From: Paramuribaculum sp.
GTDB taxonomy: Bacteria; Bacteroidota; Bacteroidia; Bacteroidales; Muribaculaceae
Assembly: GCA_029060545.1 (NCBI GenBank)
Contig: JAIDTT010000048.1
Coordinates: forward strand, 1 to 35,956
Reading direction: 5' to 3'
Length of the DNA: 35,956 bases
Of this stretch, positions 14,598 through 22,942 are shown one piece after another (position 1 is the first letter of the stretch; each line of letters starts with the position of its first letter). Below the pieces are notes generated by a model. It was not told where the DNA came from and searched no databases. It saw only the letters and a list, made by a program, of their open reading frames with translations. Made by a program: the position numbers and the translations under genes.

Positions 14598-15074
14598 TTA
14601 AGATTTTATTCGGGAGCGGATGTAGGCGACCATTGAGTCTGGATCCGAGCATCCGAGCACGTATTTGCGACCTGATCGGGTGACGATGAGGAAGCAGTCG
14701 GATGCTTTGCCGTAATAGGCTGTGTAGCGGCCGATATCGCTTTCGCGGAATAGTCCCCAGTAGCCCACATAGCCGCCGGATGCGCAGATGCGTATGGCAC
14801 CCATTGTGGGCTGGAATCGCTCGATGCTGACCACATCGGTCATCGGTATCTTTGTTTTACGCAATATGTGGACTATTGTGATGGTATGGTCGTCGGCCTT
14901 TATGCTGACGGGGGCGAAAAGCATAAAGGTAATAAGCAACGCAAGGGTGATACCGAGCAGGCAGAAGAATTGTGCCGGCTCTTTGAGCGTAGCGAAACAG
15001 CCTATATAGAGTGCCAGATTAATAACCGTTGTCAGTATGAGCGAGAACTGGCTGAGTTTTACACGTGCTTTCAT
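14598..15074 (-). CDS. Small membrane protein with PH-like domain
   Basis: A 158-residue protein with two membrane helices near residues 11-30 and 35-55, followed by a soluble, beta-rich region (HTITIVHILRKTKIPMTDVVSIERF, then CFLIVTRSGRKYVLGCSDPD, ending in a helix MVAYIRSRI). The layout, two helices then a small PH-like fold ending 'xxGxxYxLxxxDPxxxxxxIrxrI', is that of bacterial PH (bPH-type) membrane proteins. Function unknown. It lies 14 nt downstream of the antitoxin-like gene and so probably shares its transcript. Confidence 0.7.
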   Translation of the reverse strand: MKARVKLSQFSLILTTVINLALYIGCFATLKEPAQFFCLLGITLALLITFMLFAPVSIKADDHTITIVHILRKTKIPMTDVVSIERFQPTMGAIRICASGGYVGYWGLFRESDIGRYTAYYGKASDCFLIVTRSGRKYVLGCSDPDSMVAYIRSRIKS

Positions 15075-15088
15075 AAATTATCGTAGGA

Positions 15089-15400
15089 TTAAGAAATGGC
15101 CATACAGGAGATACCGAGTTTTTCTTCGATATTAGCTACACTTTTGAAACTCAAGTTCTCTGTACCGGATAGTAGTTTGCTGACATACTGAGGGCTCACG
15201 CCGAGCTTGGTCGCAAGATCGGCTCGTTTCAGACGATTATCCTGCATATATCCGATAAGCGTAATGGCAAGTTGGCGCGACCAACGAAGCCAATTCGCGT
15301 TTTCTTTACGCCAAGCAGCATCCTCGACAAAACGGGAAGGTGATTCAGAGGTATTGGCCTCTAAAAATTTGATTGCTTTACTTGCCATAGTATTATTCAT
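15089..15400 (-). CDS. XRE-family HTH protein, antitoxin-like
   Basis: A 103-residue protein whose C-terminal half is a classical lambda-repressor-type HTH (RADLATKLGVSPQYVSKLLSG, about 60-80, then LSFKSVANIEEKLGI). The N-terminal 50 residues are charged and helical, suited to binding a partner. Its ATG at 15400 overlaps the end of the upstream gene by 8 bp (an alternative ATG is at 15388). Order toxin-then-XRE-antitoxin matches HigBA-like modules, in which the antitoxin binds the operon promoter. Confidence 0.8.
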   Translation of the reverse strand: MNNTMASKAIKFLEANTSESPSRFVEDAAWRKENANWLRWSRQLAITLIGYMQDNRLKRADLATKLGVSPQYVSKLLSGTENLSFKSVANIEEKLGISCMAIS

Positions 15401-15941
15401 TAGTTAGTTCAACAAAACTTCCTTGGTCAAATACGCCGTTGCTTTTCAAATATGCCTTGCATCGGTTTAGTTTATCCAATTCAATAGCGGTGTGTTCGCG
15501 TTCTTGCATTGTCCGGCTTAACTTGATTGCACCTCCGGTGACTACGTACACATTGGGTTCCAATCTTATAGCGTATATTCTGAGCCAACTTGCGTGTCGG
15601 TCACGATCCCAATTGCGGGCTTTTTCGCGCGTGAGTTCCGACATTCGCGTATCTGTAATATCAAGGGGTTTGAAAAGTTCGTCGAGATGTTCGGTGTAAG
15701 GGAAATCGAGTACCATTTCTTCAAGAGCGTCAGCATCCTCAAGTGTATCTTCCACGGCTTGATCAAGTCGTTCGATTTTGAAGAATCCTTTAAGGTCTTC
15801 AAAATTTGCCATAAAGAAGTCAAGAAGATACTCTGCATTATTCCATTTGCGGAAAAGCAGGGTAAGTTCATCTACTTCTTCATCAGGCGACTTTACTGCC
15901 CATAAATGATCATATGCAGGTATAATCCTTACGAACTCCAT
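15393..15941 (-). CDS. Putative toxin partner of the XRE antitoxin (HigB/RelE-like)
   Basis: A 183-residue protein, longer than a typical HigB/RelE. The C-terminal part reads like the end of that fold: a strand WLRIYAIRLEPN, a second VYVVTGGAIKLSR, then a Glu/Lys-rich helix with EREHTAIELDKLNRCKAYL. The acidic helical N-terminal 100 residues are an extra domain I cannot assign. The ATG at 15941 (MEFVRIIPAYDH) is 18 nt after a predicted start site at about 15959; the longer frame to 15968 begins with TTG inside the -7 box. It overlaps the XRE gene by 8 bp. Toxin activity is inferred from operon layout and this weak fold resemblance. Confidence 0.62.
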   Translation of the reverse strand: MEFVRIIPAYDHLWAVKSPDEEVDELTLLFRKWNNAEYLLDFFMANFEDLKGFFKIERLDQAVEDTLEDADALEEMVLDFPYTEHLDELFKPLDITDTRMSELTREKARNWDRDRHASWLRIYAIRLEPNVYVVTGGAIKLSRTMQEREHTAIELDKLNRCKAYLKSNGVFDQGSFVELTNE

Positions 15942-15965
15942 ATTATAAGAACATTTATACGATAG

Positions 15966-15996
15966 CAAAGTTACTCTTTCTATAGTAAAAATGCAA
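15966..15996 (-). promoter_or_regulatory. Promoter of the toxin-antitoxin-like operon
   Basis: On the minus strand, TTG (15996-15994), 20-bp spacer, TAACTTTG (15973-15966). The leader before the ATG at 15941 is about 18 nt. Confidence 0.8.
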
Positions 15997-16008
15997 CTTA
16001 TAGGTTGA

Positions 16009-16848
16009 TTATTTGTGGTAGTCGGTTTCGATTAGGTCTACTACGGAGGAGGGGACGAAGAGGGGGGCGTCGTCGGCGGTGTTACCGTCGGCCTTCACTA
16101 CCGTTATGTTACCTCCAAGTTGGGCATTGATCTGACCCATAGGATTGTCGAGGAAGGCGCGCTTGGCTTTGAGGTAATCGATTCGGTTGGTACGCTCGTA
16201 GCTGTCGGCAAGATATACCGGAGTGATCGGCTTGCGTGTCTGCTGTATGCCGGTAGCTACAAACCGATACTCGCCGCCCTCCGATTCGGCTTCGAGGATA
16301 AGTCCGAGCAGACGGTCGAATTTCCATGGACCGTTCATAATCGGTATTTCGGGGGTGAACCACACCGTCCAATGCCGGCCATGGAAGTCGGTAGTGGCCT
16401 TGAAGCATTCGTAGCCAAGGATTTCTTTGACGGAGTCGCCGATCTCCCATTCCCACCGAGGGACAGGCTCTTCATAGAAGTATTTGTCGAGTCCGGCATT
16501 GTCGTAGTAGATGTGCTTGTCTTCGTCGAGCGACTTCACGATATAGTATGTGCCATCCTTTGACGGCATATTATCCATATTACCGCTGAAGTAGGCATTG
16601 CGCGCCATCTCCTGATATTTGGCGCGTCCGTCGGGGGTGGAATTGAGGGAGTCGATATACTCGGTGCGGGGCGAGTAGAATTTGGACTGCGATTCGTTGG
16701 CCAACAGGATATACTGATTGGAGGGGCCGGCGGAGCCATCTCGCATATTGGGCATATAGGCCGTGTAGCTTACTTCGATTTCGGAGGTCTGAGCGGTTGT
16801 ACATACGGCTGTGATACCGACGAGTATGAGTGATAGTATCTTTTTCAT
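16009..16848 (-). CDS. GLPGLI family protein 1
   Basis: A 279-residue exported protein with signal peptide (MKKILSLILVGITAVCTTAQ). It shows the GLPGLI-family order: early EVSYTAYMPN strand, a KFYS plus Y(I/L)DSL segment, GYECFKATTDFHGRHWTVWFTPEIP, then the family signature as WKFDRLLGLILEAE, where the usual GLPGLI has drifted to RLLGLI. Function of the family is unknown; members are periplasmic or surface-exposed and often sit beside outer-membrane barrels. It is the last gene of the operon, 2 bp after GLPGLI 2. Confidence 0.88.
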   Translation of the reverse strand: MKKILSLILVGITAVCTTAQTSEIEVSYTAYMPNMRDGSAGPSNQYILLANESQSKFYSPRTEYIDSLNSTPDGRAKYQEMARNAYFSGNMDNMPSKDGTYYIVKSLDEDKHIYYDNAGLDKYFYEEPVPRWEWEIGDSVKEILGYECFKATTDFHGRHWTVWFTPEIPIMNGPWKFDRLLGLILEAESEGGEYRFVATGIQQTRKPITPVYLADSYERTNRIDYLKAKRAFLDNPMGQINAQLGGNITVVKADGNTADDAPLFVPSSVVDLIETDYHK

Positions 16849-16850
16849 AT

Positions 16851-17708
16851 TCAGTTTTTATAATCGGGTTCGATGCTATGCTTGGCAGGATTGTAGACCG
16901 GAGCGTCGATGGGGTTACCCTCATCGTCTTGATAGGTAAGAGTGGCATTACCGCCATTCTGCGCCTTGAATATGGCTTCGGCATTGTTGACGTGGTATTC
17001 GTGTTGTGCCTGAGCCTTTTTGCGATCCACACGCTCGTAGTCGGCAGGGGAGTAGATGGTGGTCATCTCACGGTCGGTCGATTCGAGGCCGGTGGCAGTG
17101 AAGGAGAAGGCTCCATCGCAAGTAGCCTTGAGTATCAGTCCGGGCAGACCGCGCAACTTCCACGGGCCGAAGCATACCGGTATCTCGGGAGTGAACCAGG
17201 CTTTCCAATGACGACCATGATAGTCGGTCTCAGCAAGGATACATTCGTAGCCAAGCATTGTGGCGGTGGAGTCGCTGATAATATTCCATTCGATTTCAGC
17301 CAGAGGCTCGGTGTAGAAACCGAGGTCGTCACCCCATTTCCCGTAGACGGTCAGGAGTGCGGCATCATTGTCGGTAAAAATATATGTGTAGACGGTCTTG
17401 GTCGGGCCTTTTCTGAGATCCCACGACATAGTGCCGTCAGGCTCGATGGTGAGACACGATTGCTTGAGTATCTCCATATATTGAGCCTTTCCTTCGGGGG
17501 TGGACTTGAGGGAGTCGATCCAGAGGCTCAGGCTGTTGAAGTACTTCGATCGGTCGTGCGACGCGAGCAGGGTCATAGGCGTGGTCTGTATCTTGTCGCG
17601 TGTGGTGGGATAGGTGTAGTCGTAGCTTACCGCGATGTCGGCTTTCTCCTGTGCGAAGGCCAGAAGCACTATCAGGAAGAAGATGAGGAATGTGATGATT
17701 CGGTTCAT
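16851..17708 (-). CDS. GLPGLI family protein 2
   Basis: A 285-residue exported protein: signal peptide to about residue 19 (ending LLAFAQ), DIAVSYDYTYP strand, DRSKYFNSLSLWIDSL, GYECILAETDYHGRHWKAWFTPEIPVCFGPWK, and the signature LRGLPGLILKAT. Clear paralogue of the other two GLPGLI genes in this operon. The ATG overlaps the stop of the barrel gene as ATGA, so its translation is coupled to that of the outer-membrane protein. This implies a stoichiometric partner, for example a periplasmic or surface companion of the barrel. Confidence 0.9.
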   Translation of the reverse strand: MNRIITFLIFFLIVLLAFAQEKADIAVSYDYTYPTTRDKIQTTPMTLLASHDRSKYFNSLSLWIDSLKSTPEGKAQYMEILKQSCLTIEPDGTMSWDLRKGPTKTVYTYIFTDNDAALLTVYGKWGDDLGFYTEPLAEIEWNIISDSTATMLGYECILAETDYHGRHWKAWFTPEIPVCFGPWKLRGLPGLILKATCDGAFSFTATGLESTDREMTTIYSPADYERVDRKKAQAQHEYHVNNAEAIFKAQNGGNATLTYQDDEGNPIDAPVYNPAKHSIEPDYKN

Positions 17709-20302
17709 TTTTTGAAAGAGATTGTGAGTAACAGTTCACGCCCGCGGAGCCAGCGAAGGCTCTCGAAGGAGTTGAGTTGATTGTATGTCTTGTAATAATA
17801 TGTGCGGTGATTGAAGAGATTACTCAGCGATGCCGTAAGACCGATCTGTTTGGTTAGTGAGTAGGATATTTCTGCATCGACGAGAAGCACATGCTTGTAG
17901 CTGTCGGCAGCGATCTCGTTGAGATAATGCTCGCCGTTGATTTTGCAGTGCCATTTCTTATATGGTATGATACTGAGGGTCATGCTGTTTTCCAGACTTC
18001 CGAGCCATGATGCCGATGATCCGCTGATGGCGAGTCGGCTTGCCGAGTAGCTGATGCTGTAGTCGAACGACAGCCATCGTAGGGGCGCGCCGTTGATCTT
18101 CGCACCTGCTGACCACGTGGAGCTGACGGAGTTTACTGCCTGAGATTCCGAAAGAAGATGCGATTCGGAGCGGTTAAATGAACCGTTGATGTTGGCGCTA
18201 CCGCGCATAAAGTCGAGTGTCTTGCCTACATTGGCCGTGGCTAAGAAAGTGGAGGCTTTGCTTCGGGCAGGTGAGTAGGAGTAGAGCACGTAGTCACCAT
18301 AGAGTTGTTGGGCGAGTGTGTAAGGACGCTGGTTCCACGATTGTAATACTACGGCGTTGGCGAATACGCCACGGCGCGTATGCTTGAACGAGAAATTGGC
18401 CGACAGATTCTGAGAGGTGTTATTGTAGAAGTCGTCGACACCACGGCGGAATGAACGGTAGTTGGTCATCACATATCCGGGCTGGATCATGCTTAGATCC
18501 ATAGGTTTGCGTCCGGAGCCTCCGCGCAAGCCCATAGATATGCGGTTGTTTGGTTTCCAGTTGACACTGAGCGACGGTGAGAAATATGCTTCGCTGCGGT
18601 TGGCCAGTGCTTTGTCGAAGGTATAGTGAGCGAAACTCAGCGGAAGGTTAAGTGTGAAGTTGACCCGACGTAGCCAATACTCCATTTTGGGAGTAGCGTA
18701 GATGGAGAAATAGTTGGTACTTAATACGTTGGTGAAAGATTCGGCGCTCTCGGGACCGTCGGTAAGATCCGGCAGACCGGTAAGGACGGTATTGAGTGAG
18801 CGGATATAACCTTTCACTCCGCCTTCGAGCCCTACGGTGATGCCATTGAATGTGAAGGAGTAGCCGATCGTCTCATCGGTATAGAAGGCATGGTCTCGCA
18901 CACGCTGACGGCTTCGCTCGGAGCTGATGATGGTGGAGAGAGTCTGAGGCATCGACTCCCACTCGTTTTTACTCAGTATGGTGATGATATGCTTTCCCCG
19001 GATACGCTGTATGAGTTTGAAGTCATTGGAGATAAAGTAGTCGGGGAGTGAAGCTGACTGGTCGTTGGTGAGCGAGCCGGTGACATCGAGCGTCACGTTA
19101 TCCCAATTCAGATTGGTCTTTAAGGTATTGTTGATAAACGAAGTCTTTTGATTGAGTTCGTATATCACTTTGGCCGACAGGGCGTGGGAGCGGTCTACAC
19201 CGCTACGGTTTTCGGTGACTACACGGTTAGCCTGAGAAAGAAAATAAGTGGTGATATTGGATGCGTCGGATGCCACGCGATTATATGTGTAGTCGATCTG
19301 GGCTTTTAGTTCACCGCGGCCGAATTTCCACAGATCGTTGGTGGAGATGAGTGCGGAGCGGTTGAAAAGCGTGCGCTCTTTATTGAGGCTCGGCACACCG
19401 GGGAGCGATACGCCTACATAACGGGTGAGATCAGTACCTCGGCGTGAGGCGAAAAAGTCGTTGGCCTGAGTTGAAAGATCATCGCCGGTATTGTTGGTCT
19501 TTATGGTCGTGATATTCTGGAATCCGGTCATAGCGGCCATGGCAAACAGCTCCTCTTTCCAGAGCCCTCCCGCAGGCTGATGGGAGTATCCGCCGGCAGC
19601 ACTCCCGCTGACGCTCCATGTGGCTTTCGCTTTGTCTTTTAGGCGGAGATTGATGGCCGCCTGATCGGAAAAGGCTACCCCCGAAAGTACCTGCATAGGC
19701 TGATGATTCTCCATCACCTCGACAGAGCCGACGTCGGCGTGGCTAATGCCATTGGTGGCGATGCCGTACTTGCCACCGAGCAGGTCGGAGCCTTCGATAT
19801 AGAAGCGGTTGATATCCTTACCCTGATATTGTACCTTACCCGAGGATTCCACGCTGATGCCGGGCATACGGCCGAGCACGTCGCCGATCGAGCCGTCCTG
19901 ACTTTGGGCGAAACTCGCTACATCGTAGGTGATCGTATCGCCCTGCTCGCGGATGCGGTCGGCTTTCACGGTCACCTCCTTGAGGATTGTGGCGCCCGGC
20001 ACCATCTCGATAGTAGCCGGGAGGGTGATGCTGTCGAGCGGGAGCGACTGCTTGGCGAAGCTGATCATCGTCACCTCCAGTCGGCAGCTATCGGTCGTCG
20101 GGATGCTGAGTGAAAAGGAGCCGTCGGCTTTCGAAGTGGTGTATTTCTTGATTTTGCCGTCGGGACCTTTGATTATGACGGATGCTCCGGCCAGTGGCTC
20201 ACGGCTATCCTTTTCGATCACAGAGCCTGTGACGCTCACCTGTGCGATAGCACAAAGCGGACAGCTCATCAGGAAAATTAGGTATGTGATAATCCGTATC
20301 AT
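17705..20302 (-). CDS. TonB-dependent-receptor-like outer-membrane beta-barrel protein
   Basis: An 865-residue protein. A signal peptide (MIRIITYLIFLMSCPLCAIAQ) is followed by a CarboxypepD_reg-like domain (VSVTGSVIEKDSREPLAGAS, to about 105), a plug-like domain (LKEVTVKADRIREQGDTITY ... IGDVLGRMPGISV ... INRFYIEGSDLLGGKYGIA) and a long barrel of the 'outer membrane beta-barrel family' type ending in RELLLTISFKK, without the aromatic C-terminus of classic porins. No evident TonB box. No SusD partner is present; GLPGLI genes take its place. The ATG at 20302 overlaps the stop of GLPGLI 3 (ATGA), and its own stop overlaps GLPGLI 2. A longer frame to 20434 is rejected. Substrate unknown. Confidence 0.88.
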   Translation of the reverse strand: MIRIITYLIFLMSCPLCAIAQVSVTGSVIEKDSREPLAGASVIIKGPDGKIKKYTTSKADGSFSLSIPTTDSCRLEVTMISFAKQSLPLDSITLPATIEMVPGATILKEVTVKADRIREQGDTITYDVASFAQSQDGSIGDVLGRMPGISVESSGKVQYQGKDINRFYIEGSDLLGGKYGIATNGISHADVGSVEVMENHQPMQVLSGVAFSDQAAINLRLKDKAKATWSVSGSAAGGYSHQPAGGLWKEELFAMAAMTGFQNITTIKTNNTGDDLSTQANDFFASRRGTDLTRYVGVSLPGVPSLNKERTLFNRSALISTNDLWKFGRGELKAQIDYTYNRVASDASNITTYFLSQANRVVTENRSGVDRSHALSAKVIYELNQKTSFINNTLKTNLNWDNVTLDVTGSLTNDQSASLPDYFISNDFKLIQRIRGKHIITILSKNEWESMPQTLSTIISSERSRQRVRDHAFYTDETIGYSFTFNGITVGLEGGVKGYIRSLNTVLTGLPDLTDGPESAESFTNVLSTNYFSIYATPKMEYWLRRVNFTLNLPLSFAHYTFDKALANRSEAYFSPSLSVNWKPNNRISMGLRGGSGRKPMDLSMIQPGYVMTNYRSFRRGVDDFYNNTSQNLSANFSFKHTRRGVFANAVVLQSWNQRPYTLAQQLYGDYVLYSYSPARSKASTFLATANVGKTLDFMRGSANINGSFNRSESHLLSESQAVNSVSSTWSAGAKINGAPLRWLSFDYSISYSASRLAISGSSASWLGSLENSMTLSIIPYKKWHCKINGEHYLNEIAADSYKHVLLVDAEISYSLTKQIGLTASLSNLFNHRTYYYKTYNQLNSFESLRWLRGRELLLTISFKK

Positions 20303-21165
20303 AAATCGTGAGGGTAGTCGGTCTCCTCTTTGTCGTGGTGCGTGATGCTTTTGGATTCCTGTGGCGCGGTGGAGGAAGATACGCCATACATAGCGCGGAT
20401 ATTTGCCGAAGAGTCGGTGTTGGTGTAGTGCCACCAGTTGTTGAAAAATTGGTCGCGCGTCACGTTGGTGACACCTCGCTTCTCCCGATGAATCAGGTAG
20501 CCTACGTCAGGCCGATCGGATTGCATAAGGCCGCAGGCGATGAAATGGTATTCGCCCGTGTCATCTCCTGCTTCGAGTATCAGTCCGGGTAGTCCGCATA
20601 GCTTCCAGGGGCCGTCGTGGAATGGTATCTCTGGTGCAAACCATGCGGTCCATCTCCTACCTCTATAATGGGTGGTAGCCTTGAAGCACTGATAGCCAAG
20701 AATCTCTTCGGTCTCTTCACACATCTCCCATTCGGGTTGCTCCCAATCTTCGGTGTATCGCCAGTTAGTAAGATCGAAATACGAAGTTTCGGTCAGTTTC
20801 CCCGCCGGATAGTTTTTGTATATGGTGCTCCAGTAGCGGCCGCTACGCTGCAGGGTGGTGCGGTCGTGTTCGATAGGATCTTTATGAAAAGAAGCCGCTT
20901 CCATCTGCCAGTAAAGGTCGGGGGCGCAGAACATAAGAGAGTCCCGATAGTAGTATGGCACCGAGCAGAAGCGCGACATCGAAGGCCCGATGCGTAGCAT
21001 AGTCTCCTCCGTGAAGTATCTTGAGGAGCGCATAGTGGTGTCCGTCACCTGAGTGCGCGTATATCGTACTTCGAGCAGCGTAGGCTCGGCATCGCGCAGC
21101 CAATTATCAGCCCAGGCCTGAGTGGAACAGATAGTCAGTATAATATATGTAACGATATCCTTCAT
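20299..21165 (-). CDS. GLPGLI family protein 3
   Basis: A 288-residue exported protein with signal peptide ending near TQAWA (residue 18). It has LEVRYTRTQVTDTT, the GYQCFKATTHYRGRRWTAWFAPEIP block and the perfect signature WKLCGLPGLILEAG. First gene of the operon; its stop overlaps the ATG of the barrel gene. The ATG at 21165 (MKDIVTYIILT) is chosen because it starts the signal peptide and lies after the -7 box TATTTTTG at 21194-21187; the frame extends to 21189. The C-terminus (ESKSITHHDKEETDYPHD) is hydrophilic. Role unknown. Confidence 0.88.
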   Translation of the reverse strand: MKDIVTYIILTICSTQAWADNWLRDAEPTLLEVRYTRTQVTDTTMRSSRYFTEETMLRIGPSMSRFCSVPYYYRDSLMFCAPDLYWQMEAASFHKDPIEHDRTTLQRSGRYWSTIYKNYPAGKLTETSYFDLTNWRYTEDWEQPEWEMCEETEEILGYQCFKATTHYRGRRWTAWFAPEIPFHDGPWKLCGLPGLILEAGDDTGEYHFIACGLMQSDRPDVGYLIHREKRGVTNVTRDQFFNNWWHYTNTDSSANIRAMYGVSSSTAPQESKSITHHDKEETDYPHDL

Positions 21166-21186
21166 GTCGGAGTGAGTAGTCGGGTG

Positions 21187-21194
21187 CAAAAATA
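21187..21194 (-). promoter_or_regulatory. -7 element for the GLPGLI/barrel operon
   Basis: TATTTTTG on the minus strand fits TAnnTTTG. The nearest TTG lies 23 bp upstream, longer than the 20 bp seen elsewhere in this window. Leader would be about 15 nt. Confidence 0.5.
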
Positions 21195-21243
21195 AGTAGC
21201 GGAGAAGAAATAAGGCTCAACATTTGTTGAAATCTGCCGCTGT

Positions 21244-21807
21244 TTAAATATTTTTACGTAATCGGCTGAGATGCGTGGGGGTGATTTTCAGAAATGACGC
21301 TATATCGCGCAACGGGAAGAGTGAGAAGATATCGGGATGACGCGAGATCAGATCGTTGTAGCGTTGTTGCGGTGTGAGGCTGTACAAGGCTTTGTAGCGG
21401 TCGTAGACCATACCGAACACAGCTTCGGTAGAAGCTGCCATGATCTCATTCATTTTCGGATCGAGGGCAATACGGTCGGAGATTTCGGCTGTGGGTATGC
21501 AGAGTATGTCGCATGGCGAAGCGGCTACCACTGATGTGCGGGCTTTGAGTCCGCGGAGCGAGAAGGGGAAATCGGTGACGAAGCCTCCTGTAAATTCGAG
21601 TCCCATCACGTGCTCGGTGCCGTCGTCGCCGAATGTGATGTATTTCAATGTACCCGATTTGATATAGCCGAGATAACGGGCTACTTCGCCTTCGCGGAAG
21701 AAGTAGTCGCCGCGTTCATAGTGGCGCATCTCTCCTTCACGGAGGCAAAGGTCAATCCAGTAGGCCACTACTTCGCTATCTCTGTATGAATTGAATTCGG
21801 TATTCAT
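21244..21807 (-). CDS. Crp/Fnr-family transcriptional regulator
   Basis: A 187-residue protein. Residues about 30-120 form the cyclic-nucleotide-binding-type beta-roll (YERGDYFFREGEVARYLGYI, SGTLKYITFGDDGTEHVMG). The C-terminal 50 residues carry a short winged-helix DNA-binding part (FPLRDIASFLKITPTHLSRLRKNI). This is the compact Bacteroidetes Crp/Fnr type; the effector is unknown and no Fe-S Cys cluster is present. The ATG at 21807 (MNTEFNSYR) follows a -7 box at 21833-21826. It lies 79 bp upstream of the GLPGLI/barrel operon on the same strand, which it may regulate. Confidence 0.9.
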   Translation of the reverse strand: MNTEFNSYRDSEVVAYWIDLCLREGEMRHYERGDYFFREGEVARYLGYIKSGTLKYITFGDDGTEHVMGLEFTGGFVTDFPFSLRGLKARTSVVAASPCDILCIPTAEISDRIALDPKMNEIMAASTEAVFGMVYDRYKALYSLTPQQRYNDLISRHPDIFSLFPLRDIASFLKITPTHLSRLRKNI

Positions 21808-21825
21808 TCGGGTGATTTTGAGCCA

Positions 21826-21833
21826 CAAAGATA
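21826..21833 (-). promoter_or_regulatory. -7 element for the Crp/Fnr gene
   Basis: TATCTTTG on the minus strand, about 19 bp before the ATG at 21807; the nearest TTG is 23 bp upstream. Confidence 0.55.
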
Positions 21834-21874
21834 GTAAAAAATCGAATCCCGCACCACAATTTCAAAATATTTTC

Positions 21875-21883
21875 GGGGGGGGG
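21875..21883 (+). repeat. G9 homopolymer tract followed by TAATTT
   Basis: Nine G residues followed by TAATTT in the divergent region between the Crp/Fnr gene and the sigma operon. Its end is 52 bp before the -7 box at 21936. Same motif at 2-11 and 25036-25044. Confidence 0.85.
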
Positions 21884-21935
21884 TAATTTGCTAAATATTA
21901 GACGTTTACAAGTATGATTTTTCGTGTAAAATTCG

Positions 21936-21943
21936 TATATTTG
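21936..21943 (+). promoter_or_regulatory. -7 element of the DUF6249/ECF sigma operon
   Basis: TATATTTG matches TAnnTTTG; start near 21950 and about a 90-nt leader. No exact TTG at the -33 distance, where a run of T is found. Confidence 0.65.
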
Positions 21944-22039
21944 CGCAGTGAATGTCACTTTTGATCCGATATCGGCGTCAAATAGTCGAGGATTCTCAGA
22001 GATAAGTCAATATTAAAAAACTAAATAAACAGTAATATT

Positions 22040-22438
22040 ATGCATTGGATAGTTCCTATCGGAGTAGTCGTAGTTCTACCGGTCATGGTTGTATGGCTTG
22101 TGTGTCGCGCACTTACCAACCGCGACAATAAGAAAACCCAGATTGTGATAAAAGCTATCGAAAGCAATTCGCCGATTGATGTCTACAAGCTTGCCGAAGC
22201 TCTCTCCAATAAGGAAAAGAGTGCCGAGCAGGTGCTTCACCTCTGGCTGCTACGCGGGTGCACATTCACATTTGTAGGTGTGGCGCTGGCGATATTTGCC
22301 TTAGTGATGGCTCTGCGTATGTATGACACTGATGTAGAATTGTTTTTCTTGTTTTTGTCCGTAATATCGTTTGCGATCGGGCTTGCATATCTGGTGGTGT
22401 ACTTCGTGACACGAAAGTCGATCAACAAAAATTCGTAG
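22040..22438 (+). CDS. DUF6249-type membrane protein
   Basis: A 132-residue integral membrane protein with one N-terminal helix (about 3-24), a cytoplasmic segment with the conserved-looking IESNSPIDVYKLAEAL, and two C-terminal helices (about 70-92 and 97-120). The arrangement matches the DUF6249 family, which in Bacteroidales usually precedes an ECF sigma factor gene, as here (21-bp gap). Probably part of the membrane side of the same signalling unit. Function not established. Confidence 0.8.
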   Translation: MHWIVPIGVVVVLPVMVVWLVCRALTNRDNKKTQIVIKAIESNSPIDVYKLAEALSNKEKSAEQVLHLWLLRGCTFTFVGVALAIFALVMALRMYDTDVELFFLFLSVISFAIGLAYLVVYFVTRKSINKNS

Positions 22439-22459
22439 CGGAAGGATTAACGGCGTCGG

Positions 22460-22936
22460 ATGGATCGACAGCAATTCATACAACACGTGGAGAGCAATCA
22501 GAAGGCGGTGCGCCGCTTCCTGACGGCTCTTTGTTGCGGTGATGCTGCGCTGGCCGACGATCTGGCTCAGGATACTTTCGTGAAAGCGTATCTGTCGTGC
22601 GATACGTTTCGAGGCGACAGCAAATTCTCGGTATGGATCTACCGCATAGCTTACAATACTTTCGTAAGCAGCCGGCGCTCCGCACGTCAATCGGAGCCAA
22701 TTTCCGAAGCTGAGCGTATGAGCGGTGCCGACCGCGCCGATAGTGCTTTTGAGTATCAGGCGCTTTATGCCGCTATGGAGCAACTATCGGAGAAGGAGCG
22801 CACTGCTATCCTGCTATACTATATGCAGGGCTATGCCATCAATGAGATAGCTGAGATCACCGGAGCGTCGGTGGAAGCCGTGAAGCAACAGTTGTCGCGC
22901 GGTCGACGCAATCTTAAAGGACTTCTAACAGAATAG
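22460..22936 (+). CDS. ECF-type RNA polymerase sigma factor
   Basis: A 158-residue sigma-70 family protein of the ECF class. Region 2 is visible as DDLAQDTFVKAYLSCDTFRGDSKFSVWIYRIAYN (region 2.1-2.4) and region 4 as LYYMQGYAINEIAEITGASVEAVKQQLSRGRRNLKGLL, the HTH that reads the -35 element. Regions 1 and 3 are absent, as usual. It is flanked by two membrane proteins in the same operon; the downstream one is the likely anti-sigma factor. The target regulon cannot be read from this window. Confidence 0.95.
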   Translation: MDRQQFIQHVESNQKAVRRFLTALCCGDAALADDLAQDTFVKAYLSCDTFRGDSKFSVWIYRIAYNTFVSSRRSARQSEPISEAERMSGADRADSAFEYQALYAAMEQLSEKERTAILLYYMQGYAINEIAEITGASVEAVKQQLSRGRRNLKGLLTE

Positions 22937-22942
22937 ATCACT

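Noticed and set aside
20303-20434. Extension of the barrel gene to 20434
   Set aside because: It overlaps the end of the GLPGLI 3 gene in another frame, and the signal peptide begins at 20302.
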